A stretch of DNA of 64,000 nucleotides, from contig QCXZ01000086.1 of NCBI GenBank assembly GCA_025024175.1, positions 20,116,245 to 20,180,244 on the forward strand, written 5' to 3'. This stretch comes from Rhyzopertha dominica (lineage: Eukaryota > Arthropoda > Insecta > Coleoptera > Bostrichidae). A model generated the notes under the pieces. It did not search any database and was not told where the DNA came from. It saw nothing but the letters and a program-made list of their open reading frames with translations. Both the position numbers and the translations under genes were made by a program. The number at the start of each line of letters is the position of its first letter. Positions within the stretch are counted from its first letter, which is position 1. Shown piece after piece: positions 37,801 through 50,089 of the stretch.

Positions 37801-40800
37801 TTGTAACTTTAGAAACTAGAAAACTAAAACGAAACTTTAAAAACAAATTGCGTTTTAATTTACTTTAATCAGATTAATGGTTTAAAAGTTAAAGAACGCT
37901 GAACTTTAGTTGGACACATGAAAAAATAAATGATTTTTTTCTATCAAAAATATTACTTTGGGGCCTTTTTCATCACTGAATATTTTTTAAACTTTTAATT
38001 TTATTTTAAATATACAAATTTGCATCTGGAGGATTACCACTTACAAAAAGAAAACAGCCCACATTTTTAGTCCTCTGCATTTTACTCCTAGTCTGTTGAG
38101 TGGGATGTATTTTTAGATTTTTATTTTTTTAAACAAATATCTAGACACCATGATTCCCGACAATTTACACTTTTATTGCTATTCCCCACCGAATCCACTA
38201 ATTTTTATCCTTCCACTAATTATGAGAATTTCAACTCCTATTTTGCCTGGACTAGGAAATAGTTGTGTTATTCTATTATATTTCTGTTTGTGACCTTGTC
38301 ACTGAATCTTTGTCATCTGAAGAATCATCACGTGCAAATGGCAGACATTGTCACGTTGCCCATTTAAGGATGCTACGAATCTTGAGGCTTGCTACTGAAT
38401 CCAGTATTGTACTAGAAATACTGTCAGACTAGAGTTATCATCTAGTATGGTGACAGAAATATTGACACCTTCTGCACATGAAAGTAGTTCAGCAGCCTGA
38501 GATACTTCCTGGGCCATACCCTCACCAAATTCACCACCAATAACATGCAGGGTTGCGGGAATAGTATGGATCAAATAAGGAGTCTAGGGTTGACGCAGCA
38601 TTCTGATCCGCGACTTTACCGTTTCGTACGCCTTGAGCATCGAGTTGGCTCCAGTAGCTTTCACTCGGTGAGGAATTTGACATTCCTGGTGGGGGCTGAA
38701 CGGGAGCACCTGTGTAGCGGAAATACGGATTCTTCAGATCCAAAGTGTTGGATGAACGTAGGGTTGTTCCTTCCACGCTTAGATCTATTGTCACATCATA
38801 GCTTTGACTGCAACATGCCAAAAAGGTGTTCTAAAAATTTCATCAATGTAATAAGAGCTTATTCCAAATGTAAAGTAAGGTCCGAAGGTTTAACAGAATT
38901 AAAAAATGTATTTGATACCACAGAAACATTTGTTACACAATCATTATTTATTATTTAGTAGTCTTAGTACTCAATGTAGGGGGGCATTGAAGCCTTTCTA
39001 CAAAATTTGTAATAAACCAGAGGTTGAAAACTATATCTAAAAAAAAGCGTCACTTAATGACATTAAGTTTCAGAAACCTAAACTAAACCAGATTATTTTT
39101 TATAGGCTTTCTTTTAAATTTGCTATTGATATAAGTAATTTTTTGTTTATTTTGTATCATTCACATTTGTATAAACATTTTTCATAAATCTAAAATGTCT
39201 GTTAAAGTGTAAGCCATTATATTCATATAAATTCTTGTTTCTCTTTTTGATTTTCAAATAGAAACTCACAAACAAAAAATACTATGAATAAAACACTGTG
39301 CAGGACAATACTGTTCAATTGTCAAATAATTCAGTATAATCTTGTGCTAGTCATACAAAAGAGTTAGATTTTCCAAACCATCTTTTCACTGAATTGCTTG
39401 ATCAACCTTTGCAAAACTTCAAAAAATATATAATGTTAAAAACTTGATGTTTTGTGTGTAGCGTTACTGAAGAAAAATTTTCAAAATCAACTGTCGTGGC
39501 AAAGCTTCAAATTTCATGGATCATGGTGCTACAAGCTTTTACAAATAACATGCAATGAAAGACATCAAAACGTGATCAGAGCAAAACAAAACTTTTTAAT
39601 AAATTTTCCTGAAAATACATAAATAATGTTACTTGCCGTTTATTTGCCACAAGTAGGACTCGTCCTGTCATCACCTGGCCCTGCTTGACCAACAGCGGGT
39701 TCTCTAGAAGACAGCGCACCTGATACCAATGCGTAAGTGGTTCAGTCGGGCTCGTGCTCAACCACATAGTCTGCTGTGATCCGGCGAAGGCAACATCAAA
39801 CCAGAATGCCAGACCATGGNAGGTACCGGANTCGAGCAAGTGGAATTCCAACGGTATATCTGGAGTATCCGCGGTTGCAGAGAGGAATACAGTTCACTAT
39901 TACTTACCTATAGTGTGTAAATCAGTCTCGTCAGCTTCTAGAAAATCAACAATGTGCCGCACTGATTTGCTCATACAAATCCGTATGTCGAACGTATCAA
40001 CAATCGGCTGTCTAAAATATTCCTTTAGTGCGCAAGCATGAATTGTTGATAAATTGACTCCATGGAAGCATGATTGATACCTGCAAAAAGAATTGCTATC
40101 ATATCGCAAAAATTCAATCATTTAAAATAAAATTTCTACTTTAGTTACATCAATATTTTTGTAGTCACTTATATCACCAGGGGCAATCAAAGTTGATGAA
40201 ATGGAATAAAAATCCACACAAAACACAAAAACCAACATGTTTTTAATTGATATACTTCCATACTTTAGGTAGACCCCATATATATTTATGTAGGAATCCA
40301 AAGTATATTTTTAACACTGAAAATAATCAACATGAAGTAAAAAATTACTATTTTCTCAGGTTTGTCTTTGATTTATGTCTATCAAGTTTCAGAAGATTCT
40401 TAGCAACCTTTAATTTTTTTGTGATACACAGCTTGAGTCTGTTCACAGTTCCTCTAATACTTACAATACAAAAATTGTTACATCGAAGGAAAAGTATTGT
40501 TCGTTTATATTGGTATCAGTATCAGATCAGAGTATCGATACTTCACAGTAAATTTAAATAATTTATCTAAATGGTACCATTCTTGATATTGGCAAAATAT
40601 GGTAATAGTATTTTATCATAATTAAGCAATACATAACTACAACTACAAATTGTGAAAAAAAAGTGTATGTGTTAAACATATATCCTAATCTTAATGTATT
40701 CTGTGATAAATTAGTACCACAGTCTATTTAGTAGTGAATAATCACAAAAATCAAATTTTTATATTTATTATTGCATGTATGTTCCATACTTCAAAAATTA

Positions 40801-43800
40801 CCAGTATAATGGTTAGATTTAAATTTGGCGCCATTTTTTATGTTTAGTTAACATTTCTGTAACAATTATTTTCATTACCCATTAATAAAAAATATGGAAT
40901 TGTTATTAAATCTAAAAGAAAACACATTGGAAACAAATTTTGGTTTCTCACAGACGTCGTCAAAACTACAGGTCATTCTAAAATTTGAGCACCATCTTAC
41001 AGCCATAAGATAACGCATGGGTTATTAGGAGTATAATATGCAGTGTCCTATAATTTATGCAATAAACTTTGCAGTTAACTACATGAATTGTAGGTTTCTA
41101 TGATGGTTTATAGCAAATGAGATTTTATTTTTTTTATAGTGTTAGTCAGGTTACAAAATACCAGGTATCAGACGGAAAAGTCCAACTTGATTCAGAATTA
41201 CTATAATATTGTTGGTGATGAAGCTAGAGAGCCTTAGAAAATCTCTTACGAAAACCCACGGATCGGTGAGACAGACAATCAAGATTGTGAGTGATCGTGC
41301 AAAAGCTCACTATGATACAATGGGCAATCATAGTCAGTTTAATGAAGATCAAGTGTGGCTATACAACCCCCAAAGAAGGAAACGACTCTCGCCTAAGTTG
41401 TCGTCATCGTGGGGAAAGAACTTGCAGACTAGTGAAAAAGATGAACGACATGGTTTATAGAATCCAGCACGGCCCAAGGTCAAAGATGAAGGTTGTACGT
41501 CTGAATCGTTTCACCGCCACCTAAGTTTCTTTGGTAAGTTGATACATTGCATGGACAGTGCTTGTGTAGTTTGTGAAACCATACTGATTTGTTGATAGTA
41601 TATTGTTTACAAGATGATGTGTCAGGTTTTGCAAAAATAATTCTAATAATTATCACTCAAAATTAATTACTGACTGCTTAAATTGTGGTTAAACTATTCC
41701 TGTTGTAAAAAATTTGTTAATTATATGTTTTAAAGGCTTGAGTACACATATAAGAATAGACTTTATGGTATATATGCTGATCTTGCCTATCCCTGGGCTA
41801 CAGTTATTTTCTAAGGTTTTATATGTATAATTAATTGATCAACTGCAACTGGTGTTGGGAATATGGATTTAACAGGTACCGAATCTAACTTGATATAATT
41901 TGTGTTCTGACTGTTCACATATTTGCTGTGTTTTTGTCATCAAACATATATGACTGTTTTTATTGATCGGTATCACCGCTGAAGACAGTATGTGTGGCAC
42001 CGAAATGTACATTCAGTTGTTAAATAAAACATGACTTCACGATCTGTTGCATAATTCAGAATGAATTGAGAATCGAAAAAGCATTGCCTTCACCTTCGAT
42101 TTTGTCATAAGATTCTTTTTTTGCCAATGAATCATACTGAAAGCTCCAAATTTCGTCACCCACAATGATACTTAGCAAAAATCCACATACATAATGGCAG
42201 CCTCAATGAAGTCTTTGCACCCATGTAGGCACTACATGGTAACATGTCAGTCTGTCCAGAGCAAAAAATTCGCACAATTCCTTGAGAATTGAAAAAGCAT
42301 TGCCTTCACCTTCGATTTTGTCATTAGATTCTTTTTTTGCCAATGAATCATACTGAAAGCTCCAAATTTCGTCACCCACGATGATACTTAGCAAAAATCC
42401 ACATTCATAATGGCCGCCTCAATGAAGTCTTTGCACCCATGTAGGCACTACATGGTAACATGTCAGTCTGTCCAGAGCAAAAAATTCGCACAATTCCTTG
42501 AGAATTGAAAAAGCATTGCCTGCCTTCACCTTCGATTTTGTCCTTAGATTCTTTTTTTATTGCCAATAAATCATACTGAAAACTCCAAATTTCGTCACCC
42601 ACGAGGATACTTAGCAAAAATCCACATTCATAATGGCCGCCTCAAGGAAGTCCTCGCACCCATGTAGGCACTACATGGTAACATGTCACAGTCTGTCCAG
42701 AGCAATAAATTTGCACAATTCTTTGAGAATCGAAGCAGCACCTTCCTTCACCTTTGATTCTGTCATTAATTCTTTTTTTTTGCCAATGAATCATACTGAA
42801 AGCTCCAAATTTCGTCACCCACGATGATGCTTAGCAAAAATCCACATTCATAATGGCCGCCTCAGTGAAGTCATCGCACCCATGTAGGCACTACTAACCC
42901 TTTTGCTTGTGTTAGGAACAAACTGGACACACCTTCCGCATGCCTAAATTGTCATGCATAAACTTGTGCCCAGTGCCTACAGCAATATTTTTTATACCAA
43001 CACTTAAATAACCATTTCCATATGCTTCACGTATCATACTATACATTATACTCGCAATCTTAGATTTTTAAAACAAAATTTATTGCAACATGTTGCTCCA
43101 TTTTGTTAATAATGTCCCAGAGGTTACTGAGCCAAATGTGTTACTTAATTATTCCAAACGTACCCAAAATAATATTGAGACATCTAAAATATCAACATAT
43201 CGTAAACACTGATATCATATCATATATAAGCAATTCAATATATCACAATAATTGTGCGGACTTAATAAATAACATCAAATCAAAATAAATTTATTACAGC
43301 AGAAAAAAGACATACATAATTGCAAATTAACAAAACATAAAATTAACTTTTAAGAAAAAATAAATAAAATATAAAACAAATAAATTGCCATTATCTGATA
43401 ACTTACCTAATGCTGTTTTTCAAGGATATCAGTTACACATTAAATAATTATTGTGCATCTAACAACATTTTCCTAACATGTGATTTCAATGAATATAATG
43501 GCAACTATTTAAACCCATCTGACTATTACACTCAGTATATAGGATGTTTAGGTACCTCTATCAGTTTGTGCACCTTCCTTACATATAATTTTGTTATAGA
43601 GATATACTGGTGACTTATTAATTAATATTTCAATATATTAATACTGTAAAGTGCTCTCAATGTTTAAACAATTCATGTGATGAATATAAATATATATATA
43701 AATATACATATGATCACACCCTAATTAAAACAATAGCGTATACAGGTATTTTGAATTTTTTGTAGACTGTATGGATCTACTTTAAGTGAAACTTTGGTAA

Positions 43801-46800
43801 AAGACAAAAATACAACAATTTATAACACTTAGAACTAATATTTACATAGTTTGACACAGAAAATATTGATTTTACTATATAAACAGTTCTCAGAACTAAG
43901 CATATCTGTGAAACATGATTAGAAAAGTACATATCACCAACCATAACAATACTGATCACTAACCTCTAAATTACAGTTGTTTATTTTCAAAGACAAAATC
44001 GTCAATATTACAGATACTTTTTCTGTATACTTTANCACCACACAACANAGCTGATGTTTTCATTATGTTAAGTGANTGTTTACTACACCATTCAAAATTA
44101 TTAATTTGAGATTTTACTTGACAAGCCATCTTGAAGTTCACCGATATAAATAAAAAGAAGATTGGTCCCAGTACATATCCATGAGGTATACCGGCAATTA
44201 CCCCAGAATATTTTGAAAATGTACTATCAGAAGAATGTTCCTTTATCCCTCTAACAGCGATCCAACAAATAGCTTCCAAACCACTCCACCGCCTCTGCAG
44301 ATATTCCACAGAATTCAACCTTCACCATTTAAAGTTTGAAACTGATTGAAAGATCTAGAAAAATCATTACTGTACATTCACCTGCATTATAGAGTTCTGC
44401 AACATGTCATCGGTAATACCCCAAAGTGCCAAGGCCTAAAATGGACCGAATCAAAGGTGTAATGTTTTCTATGTCTTCCCACCATTTTGAAAGAGCTAGC
44501 AATGTGGAAATCGGGCGCAAATTCTTTAATTCAAGAAGCTCTTTGTATTTATGTAGCGGTATAGCCATCTCCTTCTTCGACTCATCAGAATATTTATTTT
44601 GCGTGATTGATGCACTTATATTCAACAATCCATCAATGCAGTAATTCTGTAGCAATGATACCATCATTTTAGTAGATAATCCATCACAGTCGCTTAATCA
44701 AACATTCATCATTCTGCTCTTATCACTGGATTGATATTCAACTACACAATCCTGTATGTAGTCATGAAAAAATGGTTGATGTCAGCAACACTTCACAAAA
44801 CTTGCTGATTAGAAACATAATTTAGTTTTAATACCAAGATTATTTATTTCCCTCCACCTCTTCCTTGTGTTGCAATCTGTTCCTGCCCAATCGTTTTTAT
44901 TACATAATCTTGCAAGTCAATCTAATGTGACCACTTAGAGGAAGTCTGCGATTACCTAAATTCAGTGTATGCCTTATTTCTGTCTAATTATCTTCTGTAC
45001 ATTGAAAGGAAACCACTCCAATTTATGTTTCCTACCTTCATCATTTTCAGGAAAGTGTCTATCAAAGACTATTACAGATTTCTAGCTTAGTGTTTAGAAT
45101 CTCTTCAACTAATTCCCAGTTCCAAGCTAAACGACTAGAATCATGGTTAAACTGGCCAAATCAATATTTCCCAAATTCACACATGGAGCAATATTATCTT
45201 AGGAAACACCAAAGTACATGTTAATGGTCTAGCCTCCTCCATCAATATCGATTTTATATTTTTTACCAGTACATTAGTAAAAAGATCTATGTCATCAATG
45301 TACACGCAATCCAAAAGTCAATTAAATTCTTATTTAGGTAGAATGTCACTGTTCTTCGAATTGAAGAAATTTATATTTAAGTCACAACTCAGCTGATCCT
45401 CAATGTTAAACAAGAATTTGAAAAATTAATTCACAGTAATGGCTGCTCCACCAGCGAATCAGCAGCATCATAAAGTGTGTGTTCAAATAAATATCCACTC
45501 ATACTCTTCTTAATGACTCGTCACAGTCTCCGTTGCCTAACCATGTTTTTCTTCAAGGAACAACTATGCAAATGTTTGAAAATCCGTCTTCAGCGATCTA
45601 ATGTTAACAAATCCAGAACCAATGGCTTCAACACAAGTACCGATGCAATTGCCAAATGGTTTCAATACTATTTTTTGCTTTCATTAAGTCTTCTTTTTCT
45701 TTGATCCTAATATTCAAAGTTGCATCCATGTTTTTATTCTTGGTCAGTATATATTCACCATCGAAAGAAAGACCAGCTTCTTATTTCGATGTTGATCCTA
45801 ATACTTTTACTGTTAACTGTTTCCGTAATGTAGCCTACACATATCTGAATTTTAATGGTGATACACAGACACGCAGCAGTAGGTTGTACCTGATTACTAC
45901 TTTTCTATTAGAAGGCTTGCCACAAATGAGCACTCGGAGAATCATTCTCCATTACTGTATTTATAGGAGGATCCCCAATTTGTTTAGTAGAAATCCTATT
46001 TATTTATAATGTTTATCACATTCTGTTGCTTTGTTTTATTTTTTCTTCATTTAAATATTCTACCTTTTTTTCAAATTGGAAATTTCATTTTGCTCTGCTT
46101 CATTTGCATTAAATTTGCCATAATATCCATCAATGTTGACTCACGATCACCAAAAGTTGGTATTGCTGTTGTAGACACTGCTACAGATTGCAAGTGCATG
46201 CCTTTTACCACAAAAATGCATTGCATCCTTATTCCGTTTGCTTTCTTGCTCTATGATTTAATCTTTTCTAATCACACAAGCAATATGAAGCTATTGAAGG
46301 CATTCAGCACTGTACTGTATATGTATTCAAGGTTGTTCTAGCACAAACACCACACTCATGCGCCATTTTACAAGACATAATTTTTCAGATGAAAAATTTA
46401 AATCGAAAGTTAGGATAACTGGATAACTTGTTACATAACACTGTTTTGTCTAATTTTGCCAACTGACAAGACTGTGTGAATATATACTGTACAACTTATT
46501 TAACGCACAATCAAAGATTTGTCTTAGTTTTTTGATATTATATATTTTTTGACACTTGTTCAATTTTTTTAATGAATAGTAGGTTTTTTCTTGAGCACAT
46601 CATGGTTAGAAAAGTAATTTCAGTATATATTGGGTATTATAAACATGTTTTTTTCAGAATATTCTAGAAACCCTGTAGGGTATACTAGCAAATGGAAATT
46701 ATTTCAATTAGGGCCACATGTTACCCTTACATTTCCTGTTTTATTCATTTATTTATCTCTGTTATTTTATCAACCTAGCACAGATAATTCAAAACTACAG

Positions 46801-49800
46801 ACAAACAGGAGCACATTCTATGATAATAATGACTATGTCATAAACATGTGGGGCAATAAAATTTGTTTTCTTTTTCATGAGATAACCGAAGTAAACAGAT
46901 GTACAAAAAAAGAAATGTAAAGGAAGCATGCAGCTACAATATGGCTCTGATTGCAATAATTTATATTTGCTACCATACCTTTTCGCCAATAATACTGAAA
47001 TTTATTTACTAACAAAAACCACAAAGGCAGTAAGAACTTGAAATTCATTCATTCCAAAAAATAAATAAGATTGACCAAGTGTTTAAAAATATATAATACG
47101 AGGGTAAATCAATAAGTAACAAGACAGATTGTTGTAGCTCGAAAACCGTTTAATTAATCATTGCAATACTTTCGGATTGTCAAGTTGGTATCCTTGACAT
47201 GTGGCTTTCCGGGCTGCTTCTCACGTTGCTTATTTGACCTTGACGTTAAGTAGCTCTGAAACAGATTCAGAGCTACTTCTGAGGAAGATACCGTCATGAG
47301 TGTCGAAACGTCAAGGTCAAATAAGCAACGTGGGAAGCAGCCCAGAAAACAACATGTCATCAGCAAAAATGAAAGCCTTCAAACCAAAAGTTGGTATCCT
47401 TGTAATGATTGTACTGCAAAAGAGCAACGTGCAGTGATTAGATTTTTAGTTATGCGTTAAATGAGTTGCGTAGTGTAGTTTACGAGAAAATCACACAACT
47501 ATTTGAGTGTAACGTAGCCAATCTGATCTACATACCAAAAGTTTGCCTTGCCATACTGCTCCATGTACAATGACTCATCAGTGAAAGGAGCAATGTGTAA
47601 ATCTCCGCGGGACGGGTACATTTTACCACCAGGCACCAGCCACTTCTTAGCGTGTAAGTAAGTCTCCAACATTCGCTCATTGTACAGCATGTATCCCATG
47701 GGTTCAGATATAATCACATCAACCTTTTCTGGCAGTTCTATTTCTTCTATCTTACCAGCGATTACTTTAATGCAGTCTTGAAGATTATTAGCTATTACAA
47801 GTTTCTACAAAAACAAATATGAGTAAAAGAGACTTAAGCAAAAACAAGTGTCTCACTTGAGCAAAATGGGCCATCGATGAAGCCTCCACAGCATACACNC
47901 GCCGGGCACCTGCCTGTTGTGCGAAGAACGACAAAATACCCGAACCAGCCCCCACATCTAACACTACCTTATCCTAAAAAATACATTTCAAAATTATTAT
48001 CCAGTTTGTCGTGTGATTTTATAAGAAGGTTTGACACATTCATGTAGAGATAGTTTTTAAAAAATAGGTTTTTGAATTTGGAACTACTCCATGACGTGCA
48101 GTCAAGAACCCATAGCTAAACCTGACTTTGTGTAAAATAACTTCATTATTTTAAATGGAATTACATCTTAAATGCTTTATCAATTTAAAGATCACTTTAT
48201 TAAGTACACAGTGGGTCTAAATCAACCGTTAGGGCATAATTCGTGTGAAAGTTTTAACGTTTGCAGTGGTTTCTAAATAACTATTTACATCTAAAATCAA
48301 ATATTCATTCATCAACTAGATATAGCTTAAAATTTTCGAAAGCTGTAATGTTGTTTATAAAAATAGCAATCATTAAAGGCCAATGACTAATTTTTTAAAT
48401 AGGAAAGTATAATTATTATATCACTGATAGACAGAGAATTAAATTTTCATTTTCTTGATGTAAACTTAACCTATCCATCTTTAATAGTTTTCACAGAATT
48501 TTAAAATAATTATTCAAATAAAAAATAATTTTTGATTTACCACATATTTAAATTAGACTAAAAAAGTATAAATGTAACAGAATTTTGGGAGCAAAAATTA
48601 AAACCCTTTCAAAAATAAATTCTTTACTGACCGAAATTCGTTTTTATCAAAATGTAGCTTTTTATAAGACAAGCCCTTTTCAAAAATTCACAGTTTTGTC
48701 ACAATTGAACTTTTGGATACCAAACTTTGACAGCCTATTTATAAAACATCATAGATGTTACTATAGAAATGAATAAAATTTTTTTACTGGAAGTTGCGTC
48801 TAGACCAACTAGCTATGTTATTTACTTTTCAACATCCTCAAAAAAACACAAATTAATACTAGATGAAATAGTCAACAGAAAATTACCATGACCATCCCAG
48901 ACGAGATTGCATTTCTAATTAAGGAGAATCAATACACTTTACAAATGTGGAAAGAACTAATAAAAGTCATGAAAGCTATAAAAAATGATTGCAATATCGC
49001 CTAGAAACTAATGCTGAAAAATATTTTTTTTATTGACAATAAACTATTGCTTTATAATTCATGGTTTTAGTTATATAATCGTTTCTAACTTAAAAATTTT
49101 TGTCACCGCCCTGTGATACAGTAATGGGGCACCATTTGGCATCTTGAGAAATAATGTTCTCTTCATATGGATGAAAACACAAAAGAACATATAGAAAATA
49201 TTGTCGTAAAGAATTCCAAATTTCAACAACATCTAAAATTACTCCAATGCAATCTACACCATAATTTAACGTGCAAATAAAATCGCACATGACGTAGACT
49301 AGTAATATCTTAATATAGTAAGTTAGAATATTGTGTTACTAACCTTAAAATCGTTAGGATTATTCACTATGGCCCTCTGATAGCTGTAAGTTCTAACGAA
49401 GTCTTGTAACATGTTTTGTTGTTGTGACAAATACCCATAAAACTGAAAGTATTGTGTGGCAGACGAGTCGTCCGTTCTGACTGAAAATACTGAAGCGCCT
49501 CGTCCTGATTTTACTACAGCTATGGCTAAGGTGATCTTCCGCATATCTGTAAAAAAACGAAGTACTAAATGTATGTACTTACGCCACCTTACTCCACTCA
49601 CCTTCTTTACTGGCAAATTTAAATAGGAGGGTTTCATTGTCTAAGTTGAATATATATGATTGAGGTCCAACCTTACAACAATCCGAATTGGGATGTATAC
49701 CGAATTCCATCAACGTCTGGCCATTATCTGCATCAAACAAAACCAGCAGTGTAAAATATACAAATGGAAATGACAAATCACATACATCGACAAACGTTTG

Positions 49801-50070
49801 AACGAAGTATAGGTTAGGAGCGAACTACAGGACGTTTAACAGATAGGAATCACATTTTCGGGGAAATTTACGCATGCATACAGGCGTGATGCTCAAGATA
49901 CAAAGCAAAATTACTTTGAAACCAACCATACCTTTGTTCTTTAAGTGTATACACAAGCCTTGAGGATCATAATTCCCACTAATCAGAACCTTTTGTTGAA
50001 ATTTCGGCACGAAACTGTAATCGTTATTGTTCAAGCTTACAACTTCTACATCACTGAGACTTAGCGCCAT
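31840..50070 (-). CDS. CARM1: CARM1/PRMT4 histone-arginine methyltransferase, complete coding region
   Basis: Type I arginine methyltransferase that uses S-adenosylmethionine to dimethylate histone H3 and coactivators in the nucleus. Eleven coding exons on the minus strand: 50070-49932, 49727-49602, 49546-49344, 47973-47857, 47804-47536, 40080-39908, 39859-39637, 38807-38620, 36450-36340, 36269-36118 and 31944-31840. Phases match at every junction; total 1806 bases, 601 residues plus stop, close to the usual vertebrate length of about 608. Exons 1-3 give the N-terminal PH-like domain. Exon 4 has the cofactor loop [20 protein letters not shown]. Exon 5 has [15 protein letters not shown] with the two active-site glutamates. 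Exon 6 has [12 protein letters not shown], and exon 7 the THW loop LTHWYQVRC. The start ATG at 50070 has a good context (caaaaaATGG). Intron 7 uses a GC donor. One N each at 47899, 39820 and 39831 falls inside codons. Confidence 0.95.
32050..32552 (+). repeat. Half copy of the foldback element (single arm)
   Basis: From CTAGCCTCATCGCAGGG at 32064 to the end GGCAGACCCTGTATA near 32550 this segment is a diverged copy of the right arm at 58468-58980. It lies in CARM1 intron 10. The left arm is absent, apart from a few bases of inverted match around 32050. Confidence 0.75.
32845..33135. repeat. Inverted repeat pair, left member
   Basis: The sequence from about 32850 (gcttcgttagcgcttcag, gcgactttctaaattacctg, tgagcatttttgcaactta) is present in reverse complement at 35290-35545. 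It has internal subrepeats such as the 'gcactaa' and 'ttttgcaa' blocks. No coding content. The pair flanks R1 copy 3 within CARM1 intron 10. Confidence 0.65.
34101..34984 (+). repeat. Repeat family R1, copy 3 (complete)
   Basis: Full-length 884-bp copy with the left end ATTACTTCCACATCCAA and right end TTGGATGTGGAAGTATT. It shows the uninterrupted sequence at the place where copy 2 is split. It lies in CARM1 intron 10, in the opposite direction to the gene. Confidence 0.8.
35290..35545. repeat. Inverted repeat pair, right member
   Basis: Reverse-complement partner of 32845-33135; the shared core includes caggtaatttagaaagtcgc at about 35450-35470. Followed by a short CT tract (about 35560-35572). 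Confidence 0.65.
36508..36712. repeat. Imperfect palindrome of about 205 bp
   Basis: Arms of about 75 bases: the left has AATAGTGAATTCTAACTTTA and CAGGGTGGGA, the right TCCCACCCCG and AAGTCAGAATTCACTATTTC. It is probably a MITE. It lies in CARM1 intron 8, about 60 bases upstream (in gene direction) of exon 9. Confidence 0.65.
36713..38619. other. CARM1 intron 8, remaining part
   Basis: AT-rich, low-complexity sequence with many A and T runs. No element or exon recognised. Confidence 0.3.
38808..39636 (-). other. CARM1 intron 7, GC-AG type
   Basis: Exon 7 ends with AAACG and the intron starts GCAAGTAAC (donor at 39636-39635), the standard strong consensus for GC donors. The acceptor is ttgcag (38813-38808). 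Only this pair restores the conserved family segment KRQSYD, as Lys, then CG+T for Arg, then CAA AGC TAT GAT. The nearby GT donor four bases on (39632) would give an in-frame stop. Confidence 0.85.
41161..41523 (+). pseudogene. Gypsy integrase C-terminal fragment
   Basis: Two overlapping frames give [39 protein letters not shown] and, after a frameshift near 41425, [19 protein letters not shown]. This is the same C-terminal integrase region as at 6780-7080, so the two insertions belong to one gypsy family. No LTR was found beside it. It lies in CARM1 intron 5, opposite to the gene. Confidence 0.75.
42066..42894. repeat. Tandem array, unit about 216 bp, nearly four copies
   Basis: The marker TTGAGAAT starts at 42066, 42282, 42498 and 42723, giving periods of 216, 216 and 225. 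Every unit contains CCAAATTTCGTCACCCAC, CATGTAGGCACTAC and GTCTGTCCAGAGCAA. The copies are very similar, so the array is young or homogenised. It lies in CARM1 intron 5. A fragment of a satellite or an expanded transposon piece are both possible. Confidence 0.88.
43970..46330 (-). mobile_element. Non-LTR retrotransposon relic, both open reading frames
   Basis: On the minus strand, 46200-45650 shows a coiled-coil-like ORF1 end ([19 protein letters not shown] and, farther on, frames with [11 protein letters not shown]). Then 44667-44407 has the reverse transcriptase entry [20 protein letters not shown] with [14 protein letters not shown] before it. 44318-43971 has [19 protein letters not shown], the PQGSVLGP-like block. 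The active-site YADD block is missing or unreadable. It lies in CARM1 intron 5, in the gene's own direction. Plus-strand frames here (45477-46341) are shadows. Confidence 0.65.
47197..47387 (+). mobile_element. 191-bp hammerhead-ribozyme retroposon-like insertion
   Basis: Flanked by the identical 15-mer AAGTTGGTATCCTTG (47182-47196 and 47388-47402), a target duplication of the length typical for target-primed retroposons and unlike DNA transposons. The interior is almost entirely a hammerhead ribozyme fold (47211-47343) with a short leader and an A-rich tail-like end. There is no reading frame. It interrupts a mariner remnant and is antisense to CARM1, so CARM1 pre-mRNA would not contain the active strand. 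Confidence 0.8.
47211..47343 (+). ncRNA. Hammerhead ribozyme with long open stem III
   Basis: All canonical parts are present in order. Stem III 5' strand 47211-47245; then UU (47246-47247), making a GUU cleavage triplet with G47245. Stem I strands 47248-47260 and 47266-47278 (13 perfect pairs, loop ACAGA). Core CUGAGGA 47279-47285; one extra A; stem II 47287-47291 with 47300-47304 (five pairs, one G-U). Core GAAA 47305-47308; stem III 3' strand 47309-47343. Stem III has 35 pairs with a single G-U. A47308 pairs with U47246, as the fold requires. Predicted self-cleavage is after 47247. Hammerheads are known in Penelope-like elements and retrozymes; here no reverse transcriptase is nearby. Confidence 0.82.
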
Positions 50071-50089
50071 TTTTTGGGACCACAATTTA

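Larger units (their letters stand above)
47098..47465 (+). mobile_element. Mariner 5' end remnant, interrupted by a small insertion
   Basis: Begins with TACGAGGGTAAATCAATAAG, a mariner-like terminal repeat preceded by TA. About 85 bases later it continues, after the insertion at 47197-47387, into [15 protein letters not shown], the N-terminal helix-turn-helix start of a mariner transposase, and stops. Removing the insertion and one target copy gives continuous sequence. It lies in CARM1 intron 5, 70 bases from exon 5. Confidence 0.6.

Noticed and set aside
39632..39640. Standard GT donor for CARM1 intron 7
   Set aside because: Joining CAA at 39633 to either usable acceptor near 38808 gives a stop codon within four codons and loses the conserved KRQSYD segment.
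42066..42894. A CRISPR array
   Set aside because: The repeat unit is continuous at 216 bp without unique spacers, and the sequence is eukaryotic.
45477..46341. Several plus-strand open frames in CARM1 intron 5
   Set aside because: They are the opposite strand of a minus-strand LINE ORF1; the minus-strand frames show the family resemblance.
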